Below are positions 9,793 to 14,579 of a stretch of 17,298 nt of DNA, piece by piece. Within the stretch, counting starts at the first letter, position 1. Each line of letters begins with the position of its first letter. The translations under genes and the position numbers were made by a program. The DNA is from Candidatus Colwellbacteria bacterium RIFCSPLOWO2_01_FULL_48_10 (GTDB lineage Bacteria; Patescibacteriota; Minisyncoccia; UBA6257; Colwellbacteraceae), in the NCBI GenBank assembly GCA_001817755.1, contig MHIY01000001.1, positions 1 to 17,298 on the forward strand, in the 5' to 3' direction. Below the pieces are notes generated by a model that searched no databases, was not told the origin of the DNA, and saw nothing but the letters and a program-made list of their open reading frames with translations.

Positions 9793-10557
9793 TCAGCCGA
9801 GTATCTTTAACAGCTTGGGATACAGATATTTGTTCGCCGCAAGCAGTTCTTTGTCGCCGAACGACCACTCTTTCCCCTTGAAATTGGTAACCCTATAGCC
9901 AGCTTCCTTCAATATTATTGAAACGGCCGCATAATCCCATAGGCACGATCCGCTCGAGACGCACCAATCGCGCCGGCCGGAGGCCAGATAGATCGCGTTT
10001 ATCCCTATGCACCCGAAGGAGTTGGCCCAAAAGGGTTCTCGCGGCTTGTGATCCATAAACTGAGCTATGATCTTCCTACCATTGTCGGAGAAGCGCGAGG
10101 TGAGCGATCCCCAGCTTTCGGCCCATTTTTTGCAATCCGAACCGCGCACTCTTTGGCCGTTCAAAAAAGTCCCCTTACCCCTTCTAGCCAGAACCAGCTC
10201 GTCCATGGAAGGATCGTAAACCGCGCCAAGTTCCATCTTCCCATTTCTGGCCAGGCCAATCATAACGGCAAAGAGCGGAGCGGCTTTGGAAAAATTACGC
10301 GTTCCGTCTATCGGGTCTATTATCCAAACGTACTCCGCGCCGGACTGGTGTTCGCCGTTTTCCTCCGAGATTATCCCATGGCTCGGATACTTCTTTTTGA
10401 TGGTGCACACAATGAAATCGTCGACGGCGAGGTCGGCCTCGGTTACTACGTCGGTCGGGCTGGACTTGGTATATTTGACGCCAACCTTCCCGAATTTTTT
10501 AAGTGCGATCTTCCCCGCCGTTCTTATAGTTTCTTGCAAAAACTTCTCCATTGTCAT
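9793..10557 (-). CDS. Inositol-monophosphatase-family Mg2+-dependent phosphatase
   Basis: 254 residues. The metal-site motifs of the FIG/IMPase superfamily are all present: SEEN (E65, E66), DPIDGTRNF (D81, D84) and the C-terminal WDYAA (D208). Possible substrates include inositol phosphates, fructose-1,6-bisphosphate or 3'-phosphoadenosine phosphates; the sequence does not decide among them. The ATG at 10557 is followed two codons later by a second ATG (10551). A -10 box TATACT ends 7 nt before the first ATG, so the mRNA is probably leaderless. It forms an operon with tsaC. Confidence 0.93.
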   Translation of the reverse strand: MTMEKFLQETIRTAGKIALKKFGKVGVKYTKSSPTDVVTEADLAVDDFIVCTIKKKYPSHGIISEENGEHQSGAEYVWIIDPIDGTRNFSKAAPLFAVMIGLARNGKMELGAVYDPSMDELVLARRGKGTFLNGQRVRGSDCKKWAESWGSLTSRFSDNGRKIIAQFMDHKPREPFWANSFGCIGINAIYLASGRRDWCVSSGSCLWDYAAVSIILKEAGYRVTNFKGKEWSFGDKELLAANKYLYPKLLKILG

Positions 10558-10564
10558 GTTGAGA

Positions 10565-10570
10565 AGTATA
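10565..10570 (-). promoter_or_regulatory. -10 box of the phosphatase-tsaC operon (leaderless)
   Basis: TATACT on the minus strand, 7 nt before the ATG at 10557, so the expected transcription start falls at or next to the A of the start codon. No convincing -35. It lies between tRNA-His and the phosphatase gene. Confidence 0.5.
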
Positions 10571-10595
10571 GCAAAGTTGGCACAAACTGTTTTTG

Positions 10596-10667
10596 GGTGC
10601 CTAACGGGGATCGAACCCGTGTATCTTCCTCCACAGGGAAGCGCTCTACCATTGAGCTATAGGCACC
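10596..10667 (-). tRNA. tRNA-His (GTG)
   Basis: 72 nt. The acceptor GTGCCTA/TAGGCAC is preceded by the extra G-1 opposite C73, the hallmark of tRNA-His. D-stem GCTC/GAGC; anticodon loop CTGTGGA gives GUG. The T-arm closes with TTCGATC in the loop. The gene ends C73-CA, not full CCA. It carries no downstream element, unlike four other tRNAs here, but lies just after the end of element C1. Confidence 0.96.
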
Positions 10668-10678
10668 ATAACGAACCT

Positions 10679-10707
10679 ATACTATAACGATGGAAACCAA
10701 ATGACAA
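10679..10707 (-). promoter_or_regulatory. Candidate promoter of tRNA-His
   Basis: TTGTCA (10702-10707), 17-nt spacer, TAGTAT (10679-10684) on the minus strand, with a start expected about 5 nt before the tRNA. Overlapping alternatives TATAGT and TATAGG exist. It sits right after the duplicated tRNA-Pro 3' end that terminates element C1. Confidence 0.4.
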
Positions 10708-10710
10708 ACT

Positions 10711-10907
10711 TGTCGGGCTGCTGGGACACTTCGTTATCTCACGTCGCTCATATCCACTCGCTCCCGATAGGGCTTCCGCCCTCTCGCCCGAGGCTAAACG
10801 TCTCGGTCACCCCCACGGGGAAACGCTAACGCCTTTCCCCGACCCCCTTTCGGGTTCGATTCCCAGCGGAATAAAATGATCCGAGTTTTTCTCGGATTAT
10901 TTTATTA
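10711..10907 (-). repeat. tRNA-3'-end element C1 (host: interrupted tRNA-Pro)
   Basis: A 197-bp unit starting right after the tRNA-Pro 3' end (10910). In tRNA sense it holds: a hairpin (10870-10906, AATAAAATGATCCGAG with a near-perfect partner arm); an inverted copy of the host T-arm at 10852-10867, a 16-nt exact match (GGGTTCGATTCCCAGC on plus); a GGGGGTCGGGG block heading a stem-loop at 10817-10840; further hairpins CCGAG/CTCGG and GGGC/GCCC; a GGATATGAGCGACG tail; and finally a 16-nt exact second copy of the tRNA 3' end (10711-10726, TCCCAGCAGCCCGACA). There is no ORF. The 10764-10862 core is about 96% identical, inverted, to element C4. Confidence 0.8.
10870..10906. terminator. Hairpin directly after the tRNA-Pro 3' end
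   Basis: 16-nt arms AATAAAATGATCCGAG and CTCGGATTATTTTATT with one mismatch and a 5-T loop. AT-rich outer stem and GC-rich inner stem resemble a bidirectional intrinsic terminator. It separates the tRNA from the rest of element C1. Confidence 0.6.
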
Positions 10908-10909
10908 TG

Positions 10910-11137
10910 TCGGGCTGCTGGGAATCGAACCCAGACCGTATGCCCGCCCCGTAGCGAGCTATGCTCTGCTACCGGGGCTCCCAAAGTCCCAGTACTAAAA
11001 ATCATCTAGCTTTGTCGGAGCGCTGGGAATTGAACCCAGGCCACGTGCTCCCAAAGCACGTATACTACCACTATACTACGCTCCGTTAATTTTAGTACGG
11101 GACTGGCGCATATATACTACCATTATACTACAGCCCG
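10910..11137 (-). tRNA. tRNA-Pro split at its anticodon loop by 164 bp containing another tRNA-Pro
   Basis: The 5' part (11137-11108) gives acceptor CGGGCTG, D-arm GTATAATGGTAGTAT and anticodon-stem strand TATGC. The 3' part (10943-10910) gives the matching strand GCATA, variable CGGT, T-arm CTGGG TTCGATT CCCAG, acceptor CAGCCCG and A73. The two parts total 64 nt; adding a 7-nt loop gives 71, exactly the length of the intact tRNA-Pro nested inside. The D-arm and the size of the variable region match that tRNA-Pro. A TTTGGGA (UGG loop) lies within the insert at 10979-10985. Either a decayed duplicate or a split gene needing unusual processing. The pairing of the two halves is clear; function is unknown. 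Confidence 0.75.
11015..11085 (-). tRNA. tRNA-Pro (TGG), intact, nested inside the split tRNA-Pro
   Basis: 71 nt. Acceptor CGGAGCG/CGCTCCG, D-arm GTATAGTGGTAGTAT, anticodon stem CGTGC/GCACG with loop TTTGGGA (UGG), variable TGGC, T-arm CTGGG/CCCAG, A73 followed by CA. It is flanked by inverted repeats: AGTCCCGTACTAAAA upstream and TTTTTAGTACTGGGACT downstream in its own sense. Transcription probably starts before tRNA-Arg(TCT). Confidence 0.96.
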
Positions 11138-11168
11138 CTTCGGGCTCTCGTGAGCCTATTTCGAAGTG

Positions 11169-11240
11169 TCCTCCCGGTTGGAATCGAACCAACATTAACG
11201 CCTTAGAAGAGCGCAGTTCTATCCATTGAACTACAGGAGG
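11169..11240 (-). tRNA. tRNA-Arg (TCT)
   Basis: 72 nt. Acceptor CCTCCTG/CGGGAGG with one G-U pair, D-stem GTTC/GAAC, anticodon loop CTTCTAA (UCU, reading AGA/AGG), T-arm GTTGG/CCAAC, A73 followed by CA. It is the first tRNA of the minus-strand run toward the split tRNA-Pro, 31 nt before it. There is no attached element. Confidence 0.95.
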
Positions 11241-11266
11241 AATCAGCTTATTTCAGCCGCTATCAG

Positions 11267-11272
11267 ATTATA
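11267..11272 (-). promoter_or_regulatory. -10 box for the Arg-Pro tRNA transcript
   Basis: Consensus TATAAT on minus, about 27 nt before tRNA-Arg(TCT). The -35 candidate TGGAAA at 17 nt is weak. It follows the duplicated tRNA-Phe end at 11298-11313. Confidence 0.5.
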
Positions 11273-11297
11273 TTGATTTTGGAGTTATTTTCCAGGA

Positions 11298-11559
11298 TGT
11301 GCCGCGGGTCAGAGTCTCACTGCTCGTCTCGCTTAGCGGGACTGCGCTTTCAGAACCCTCGGTTCTGAATAAAGATTATCATCTTTGCTCCGACGTCGCT
11401 CGGCCCAAATGCAAATGACTACATTTCCATTTGGCTCTCTCGCTAGTCGTAGTAATCTCCTCCACGGGAGGAAGCCGGTTGCCTTCCTCCCGACCCCTCC
11501 TTTGTTCGATTCTGACATGCGGAAAACTATCAACCCCATGAATGGGTTTGATAATTTTT
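11298..11559 (-). repeat. tRNA-3'-end element C2 (host: tRNA-Phe)
   Basis: 262 bp, the largest copy. In tRNA sense: terminator-like hairpin (11523-11558); CCGC as in C1; a 13-nt inverted copy of the tRNA-Phe T-arm (11504-11516, GTTCGATTCTGAC on plus); AGGGGTCGGG; and a perfect 9-bp stem GGGAGGAAG/CTTCCTCCC (11466-11491). The enlarged middle holds several clean hairpins (CAGAACC/GGTTCTG, AAAGAT/ATCTTT). The tail is GACGAGCAGTGAGAC, then a 16-nt exact second copy of the tRNA-Phe 3' end (11298-11313, TCTGACCCGCGGCACA). No credible ORF. Confidence 0.78.
11523..11558. terminator. Hairpin directly after tRNA-Phe
   Basis: Arms AAAACTATCAACCCCAT and ATGGGTTTGATAATTTT pair with two mismatches, with A/T tracts outside, like a bidirectional intrinsic terminator. 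Same position as the hairpin in C1. Confidence 0.6.
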
Positions 11560-11561
11560 TG

Positions 11562-11633
11562 TGCCGCGGGTCAGAATCGAACTGACAACCACTTCCTCTT
11601 CAGGGAAATGCTCTACCATTGAGCTACCGCGGC
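11562..11633 (-). tRNA. tRNA-Phe (GAA)
   Basis: 72 nt. Acceptor GCCGCGG/CCGCGGC, D-stem GCTC/GAGC, anticodon loop CTGAAGA (GAA), T-arm GTCAG TTCGATT CTGAC, A73 followed by CA. Complete. Its last 16 nt recur 262 bp downstream at the end of element C2. It is divergent from tRNA-Arg(CCT), sharing an 87-bp intergenic region. Confidence 0.97.
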
Positions 11634-11680
11634 AAATGAGACGGCAGCGTACAGGAATATTATCACTGCCGCCGCAAAAA

Positions 11681-11709
11681 TTGCAATTCGTGAACATGCA
11701 ATATATTCT
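11681..11709 (+). promoter_or_regulatory. Candidate promoter of tRNA-Arg(CCT)
   Basis: TTGCAA (11681-11686), 17-nt spacer and TATTCT (11704-11709), about 11 nt before the tRNA. An overlapping TATATT with a 15-nt spacer is the alternative. Confidence 0.4.
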
Positions 11710-11720
11710 AGAAGCGCAAT

Positions 11721-11792
11721 GCCTTCGTCGTTCAATGGATAGGACAGAGGTTTCCTAAACCTTAAATGGAGGTTCGATTCCTCCCGAAGGCA
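11721..11792 (+). tRNA. tRNA-Arg (CCT)
   Basis: 72 nt. Acceptor GCCTTCG/CGAAGGC, D-arm GTTCAATGGATAGGAC, anticodon loop TTCCTAA (CCU, reading AGG), T-arm GGAGG TTCGATT CCTCC, A73. It is the only tRNA in the window followed by a full encoded CCA (11793-11795). Element C4 begins immediately after. Confidence 0.95.
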
Positions 11793-11794
11793 CC

Positions 11795-11946
11795 AGACAG
11801 GAATCGAACCCGAAAGGGGGTCGGGGAAAAGCGTTAGCGTTTCCCTGTGGGGGTGACCGAGGCTTTAGCCTCGGGCGAGAGGGCGGAAGCCCTATCGGAA
11901 GGTTCGATGAATATCGAACTGACGTTCGCTTCCTCCCGAAGGCACC
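11795..11946 (+). repeat. tRNA-3'-end element C4 (host: tRNA-Arg CCT)
   Basis: 152-bp unit, the shortest copy, with no hairpin between tRNA and element. It starts with a 12-nt inverted match to the host T-arm (AGGAATCGAACC, 11799-11810), then CCGAAAGGGGGTCGGGG, a stem-loop at 11823-11846, hairpins CCGAGG/CCTCGG and GGGC/GCCC, and CCCTATCGG. Next comes GTTCGATGAATATCGAAC, itself a hairpin, and finally a 17-nt exact second copy of the tRNA 3' end (11930-11946, TTCCTCCCGAAGGCACC). Including GTTCG upstream, the duplicate matches the host at about 24 of 26 positions. The 11801-11898 core is nearly identical to C1 on the opposite strand. Confidence 0.8.
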
Positions 11947-11953
11947 TCGTAAA

Positions 11954-11987
11954 AACTTATATCCGCCTTTTGGCGGATTTATAAGTT
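11954..11987. terminator. Hairpin after element C4
   Basis: AACTTATATCCGCC pairs with GGCGGATTTATAAGTT with a 2-nt bulge and TTTT loop. It lies at the end of the plus-strand tRNA-Arg unit. Confidence 0.6.
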
Positions 11988-12004
11988 AACGGGGTAGGCC
12001 CGTG

Positions 12005-12023
12005 ATAAAATCGGAGATTTTAT
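12005..12023. terminator. Hairpin downstream of the MFS gene
   Basis: Perfect 8-bp stem ATAAAATC/GATTTTAT with GGA loop, just past the 3' end of the convergent MFS gene. On the plus strand it is followed by TTTA. It probably ends transcription from one or both sides. Confidence 0.5.
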
Positions 12024-12042
12024 TTTACGGACCACCCATCTA

Positions 12043-13296
12043 TCACCCCTTATATCTCCTTCGGTGCGGTTTCGGGGTTACGGTCTCGCCAACTACGCGC
12101 GGATGCGGTCTGACCATAATAGCAGCGACAACCCAAGTGATGATGACAGGAATCGCGCCAACGGCCATGGTCCATTGCGGCCCTATGACATTGAACAAAA
12201 ATCCGGCGGATATTGGGCCTATTGTCCAGCCGAGATCGCAGAAAAAGGTTATTATGCCGGAGAGCAGTCCGTCCTCGGTGTGTTTTTTATCAAGCCGATC
12301 AAGCCAAGCCCAGAGAGTAAGGCCAGCCAACTCATCGCCCACGGTTGCGATAAAACCGAGAAGTAGAAACCAGATACTCGTGCTAAAACCAATTGCGCTG
12401 CCGGCTATGGCAAAGATAAGTAATCCCGAGAAGACCAGTAGGCGCTGATTAAATTTGTCGGCCAGCCGCCCAAGAATAAATCCCAAAGCCACGACGGCAA
12501 AGTCAAAAATGGCCAAGCCAACGCTGGGAATGGGCGATCCACCGTTCGCGCTATCGAGAAGCAGAGGCACTACGAACCATATGGTCGCATAAAATATGCT
12601 TGCGCTGAATCCGAGTATTAATAGCATGCCGGAAGCAGGATTCATCTTCTTTAAAACGGCAAACGTGTGGTGTATGAAATGGCGCCGCACGTAGTAGTGA
12701 TGGGCGGGGTGCTTCTTTTCGGCAACAGCCGAGACTTTATCCTTTGGCGCAAACATGACCGCGAGGAATGCAACCGCTATTAGAACCATCACTATAACAG
12801 CCATTACGGACATAGGAAGTCCAAGGACAAAACCAAGTGCGGCCGTCGCCAGAACGATACCCAGCGAAGAAAGCGTGTCGCGCACCGACATAACTCGGCC
12901 GGCATATTCGGATTGGGTATGCGAAAGGAGGTAGGCATCTACACCGGGACCAAAGAAGAGCCAGCCGAAAGCGCTGAGCATAAGCGTGGCGATAATGACC
13001 GGTGTCGACAAGCCGAAAAGCATCGCTGCGGCGGCCAATATGAATATGACCGAGGTGATCTTCAAGAACTTGCGGTAACCGTAACGATCCATTATAAATC
13101 CGGCCGGGACATCGAGAATAAGCTGTATAAAGGCCGAGCCTCCGATAAGCAAACCCATCACCCAAATCGGCAAAACCCTTGCTCCCAGCGGGGACATGAG
13201 AGTGTAGTGGAGACCGGCTCCGAATTTGAAGAGGAAGATAAATATCCAAATCGGAAGCAACTTAAGAATCGGTCTTGCAACGTTTGCGGCGGTCAT
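12043..13296 (-). CDS. Major facilitator superfamily transporter
   Basis: 417 residues with about 12 hydrophobic segments. The cytoplasmic loop 2-3 motif A is GFIMDRYGYRKFLKI (about 66-80), matching the MFS G-x-x-x-D-R-x-G-R-R pattern. A degenerate repeat of it opens the second half (GFILGRLADKFNQRLLVF). A positively charged tail (RPHPRVVGETVTPKPHRRR) ends the protein. The substrate is unknown; sugar, drug and metabolite porters all share this fold. The start is ATG 13296, 15 nt after the stop of the upstream gene, so the two are probably co-transcribed. Confidence 0.9.
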   Translation of the reverse strand: MTAANVARPILKLLPIWIFIFLFKFGAGLHYTLMSPLGARVLPIWVMGLLIGGSAFIQLILDVPAGFIMDRYGYRKFLKITSVIFILAAAAMLFGLSTPVIIATLMLSAFGWLFFGPGVDAYLLSHTQSEYAGRVMSVRDTLSSLGIVLATAALGFVLGLPMSVMAVIVMVLIAVAFLAVMFAPKDKVSAVAEKKHPAHHYYVRRHFIHHTFAVLKKMNPASGMLLILGFSASIFYATIWFVVPLLLDSANGGSPIPSVGLAIFDFAVVALGFILGRLADKFNQRLLVFSGLLIFAIAGSAIGFSTSIWFLLLGFIATVGDELAGLTLWAWLDRLDKKHTEDGLLSGIITFFCDLGWTIGPISAGFLFNVIGPQWTMAVGAIPVIITWVVAAIMVRPHPRVVGETVTPKPHRRRYKG

Positions 13297-13311
13297 TCTT
13301 ATCTTTAGGCG

Positions 13312-13923
13312 CTATTCCTCTTTTCGAGTAAGGCCGTCGAACTTAGCCATAAGTTCACGGTATTTGTAATTCAAGTCATTGATGGATTGAGATTCTTCGT
13401 TCATTTGCTTGATGATGTCGGCCACCTCTTTAGCGCCCGAGGCTCCTTTGTTGGAAAATCGGACGCGCAACACATCAAGCAACTCGTAAATATAGCCGTT
13501 GTAATTGATGAGTCTTTGGACTAGCTGCGACTGGCCTATGATGGCCTGCAATCCCACATTCATGGCCGCTTTTGGCTTCACATCTCCGAGCTTCAGAGCC
13601 ATCACTTCTAATTCGTTCGAAAGGCTGAGTGCAGATGCGCGTGCAAGCTCGTTCCTGGAAATCTCGCCGATCACTAGGTTAAGCCCATTGGAATAATCTC
13701 CCGCTTTGTCGGCATCGCTTATCTTTTCGAGATTTTTCAGAGATTCTTGGGAAAGTTTAATGATGTTTTCCGACAGCACAGATCCTCTCGCCCTTGCTTC
13801 CAAAAACGCGGGTGGTATGAACGGCGCCGAATTCCAGAAGAAGCGGACCGCAAAATATGCAGCGAGTCCGACAAGAATGACTATCGTAGCCGACCTAATT
13901 ATATTGTTCTTTGTGCTTGTCAT
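13312..13923 (-). CDS. Single-TM protein with helical extracytoplasmic domain, function unknown
   Basis: 203 residues. One N-terminal membrane anchor (about 12-32, ATIVILVGLAAYFAVRFFW) follows a short charged start. The rest is predicted mainly alpha-helical with Leu/Ile/Ala periodicity and many charged residues. There is no cysteine lipobox. I do not recognise a family. It precedes and is probably co-transcribed with the MFS gene, so it could be an accessory protein of that transporter; that is context only. The start is ATG 13923, with no Shine-Dalgarno. Confidence 0.7.
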   Translation of the reverse strand: MTSTKNNIIRSATIVILVGLAAYFAVRFFWNSAPFIPPAFLEARARGSVLSENIIKLSQESLKNLEKISDADKAGDYSNGLNLVIGEISRNELARASALSLSNELEVMALKLGDVKPKAAMNVGLQAIIGQSQLVQRLINYNGYIYELLDVLRVRFSNKGASGAKEVADIIKQMNEESQSINDLNYKYRELMAKFDGLTRKEE

Positions 13924-14027
13924 TATTTTGGGAGGCGGGTCTCCGCAATCAGTACTCCGAATGATATTACAGCGGCGGTGGGTTGTGAAGTCTCTAAATT
14001 ATCTGCACCGGTTCTTTGCCTATTTCG

Positions 14028-14085
14028 CTAGCGCCCCGTATACAAATAGCTTGCCATGATAAGTTATTTGTATACGGGGCGCTAG
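14028..14085. repeat. Long stem-loop upstream of the tRNA-Gly promoter
   Basis: A 21-nt arm starting CTAGCGCCCCGTATACAAAT at 14028 has an exact reverse complement ending at 14085. The stem extends inward to about 25 bp with one G-U pair, leaving an 8-nt loop (TTGCCATGAT region). It lies between the 13923 gene start and the tRNA-Gly promoter (divergent). There is no T-tract, so it is not a textbook terminator. Apart from it I see nothing in 13924-14086. Confidence 0.8.
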
Positions 14086-14086
14086 A

Positions 14087-14114
14087 TTGATATTTTTCCG
14101 AAAAAATGTATCAT
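14087..14114 (+). promoter_or_regulatory. Promoter of tRNA-Gly
   Basis: TTGATA (5/6 to consensus, 14087-14092), 16-nt spacer and TATCAT (5/6, 14109-14114). The start would be about 60 nt before the tRNA, leaving a leader with its own hairpin at 14156-14184. Confidence 0.55.
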
Positions 14115-14155
14115 TCCAAATACTAAATATCTCGTTCCGGCTTAGCGGGGTTTGT

Positions 14156-14184
14156 CCGCCTAAACCGCAACGCAGTTTAGGCGG
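14156..14184 (+). promoter_or_regulatory. Leader hairpin overlapping the tRNA-Gly 5' end
   Basis: Perfect 10-bp stem CCGCCTAAAC/GTTTAGGCGG with a 9-nt loop. The last four stem bases are the first four of mature tRNA-Gly (GCGG, 14181-14184). This pairing competes with the acceptor stem, so it may affect 5' processing by RNase P. Confidence 0.55.
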
Positions 14185-14251
14185 GATTAGTATAGTGGCA
14201 GTACGCTACCTTGCCAAGGTAATGGCGCCGGTTCGATTCCGGTATCCCGCT
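14181..14251 (+). tRNA. tRNA-Gly (GCC)
   Basis: 71 nt. Acceptor GCGGGAT/ATCCCGC, D-arm GTATAGTGGCAGTAC, anticodon loop TTGCCAA (GCC), T-arm GCCGG TTCGATT CCGGT, U73 as usual for bacterial tRNA-Gly, followed by CA. Complete. A degenerate second copy of its 3' end lies 177 bp downstream. Confidence 0.97.
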
Positions 14252-14253
14252 CA

Positions 14254-14430
14254 CAATATAAAACACTCGCCTAGGCGAGTGTTTTATGGAGAGAATAACG
14301 GAATCATGGGAAAGGGGTCGGGAAAACGGGAGTTTTCCCGTAGCGGAAAAGCGAGCTCCAGCGAGCGATTTAAAACCGCTGGGTTTTAAGGAGCGCATGA
14401 ATATGAGCGACGATTAGGGTATCCCGCTCA
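14254..14430 (+). repeat. tRNA-3'-end element C3 (host: tRNA-Gly)
   Basis: 177-bp unit. It opens with a 30-bp perfect palindrome (14258-14287, arm ATAAAACACTCGCCT), then a degraded antisense T-arm match (CGGAATC, 14299-14305). Next is AGGGGTCGGG with a perfect 8-bp stem GGGAAAAC/GTTTTCCC (14320-14339). It then has hairpin TTAAAACC/GGTTTTAA, the tail GAATATGAGCGACG shared with C1, and a second tRNA 3' end at 14415-14430 matching the host at 14 of 16 positions (last 13 exact). It is the most diverged copy and is followed by a strong terminator. Confidence 0.75.
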
Positions 14431-14476
14431 AAAAAACAAAAGACGGATTGTATGATCCGTCTTTTGTTTTTTTGAG
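14427..14476. terminator. Strong bidirectional intrinsic terminator
   Basis: 22-nt perfect arms (CTC, seven A, CAAAAGACGGAT, and the complement) around a 6-nt loop TGTATG. The GC-rich top with flanking A and T tracts works in both directions. Its left arm overlaps the last 4 nt of the duplicated tRNA-Gly end. Confidence 0.9.
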
Positions 14477-14543
14477 TCCCTATATGATACACCCCGCAAT
14501 TCGGGCGTACTTCCGTTGAGGTCGTAACTATAGTCATTCTCCA

Positions 14544-14573
14544 TTGGCTAATTTTTCCATACCGGTCTAAAAT
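14544..14573 (+). promoter_or_regulatory. Promoter of the M20 peptidase gene (leaderless)
   Basis: TTGGCT (14544-14549), 18-nt spacer, TAAAAT (14568-14573). Only 6 nt separate the -10 from the ATG at 14580, so transcription probably starts at the start codon. Confidence 0.6.
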
Positions 14574-14579
14574 CCAAGT

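Noticed and set aside
10711..10907. Group I or group II self-splicing intron as the explanation of C1-C4
   Set aside because: The units are 152-262 bp, the host tRNAs are already complete upstream of three of them, and I cannot find a convincing P7/core or domain V. A covariance-model search would be decisive.
11298..11946. CRISPR array from the repeated hairpins in the tRNA cluster
   Set aside because: There are no regularly spaced identical repeats with unique spacers; repeats are tRNA-derived and of variable spacing.
14087..14389. 100-codon plus-strand ORF across tRNA-Gly and element C3
   Set aside because: It runs through an intact tRNA and structured RNA and has no protein-like pattern.
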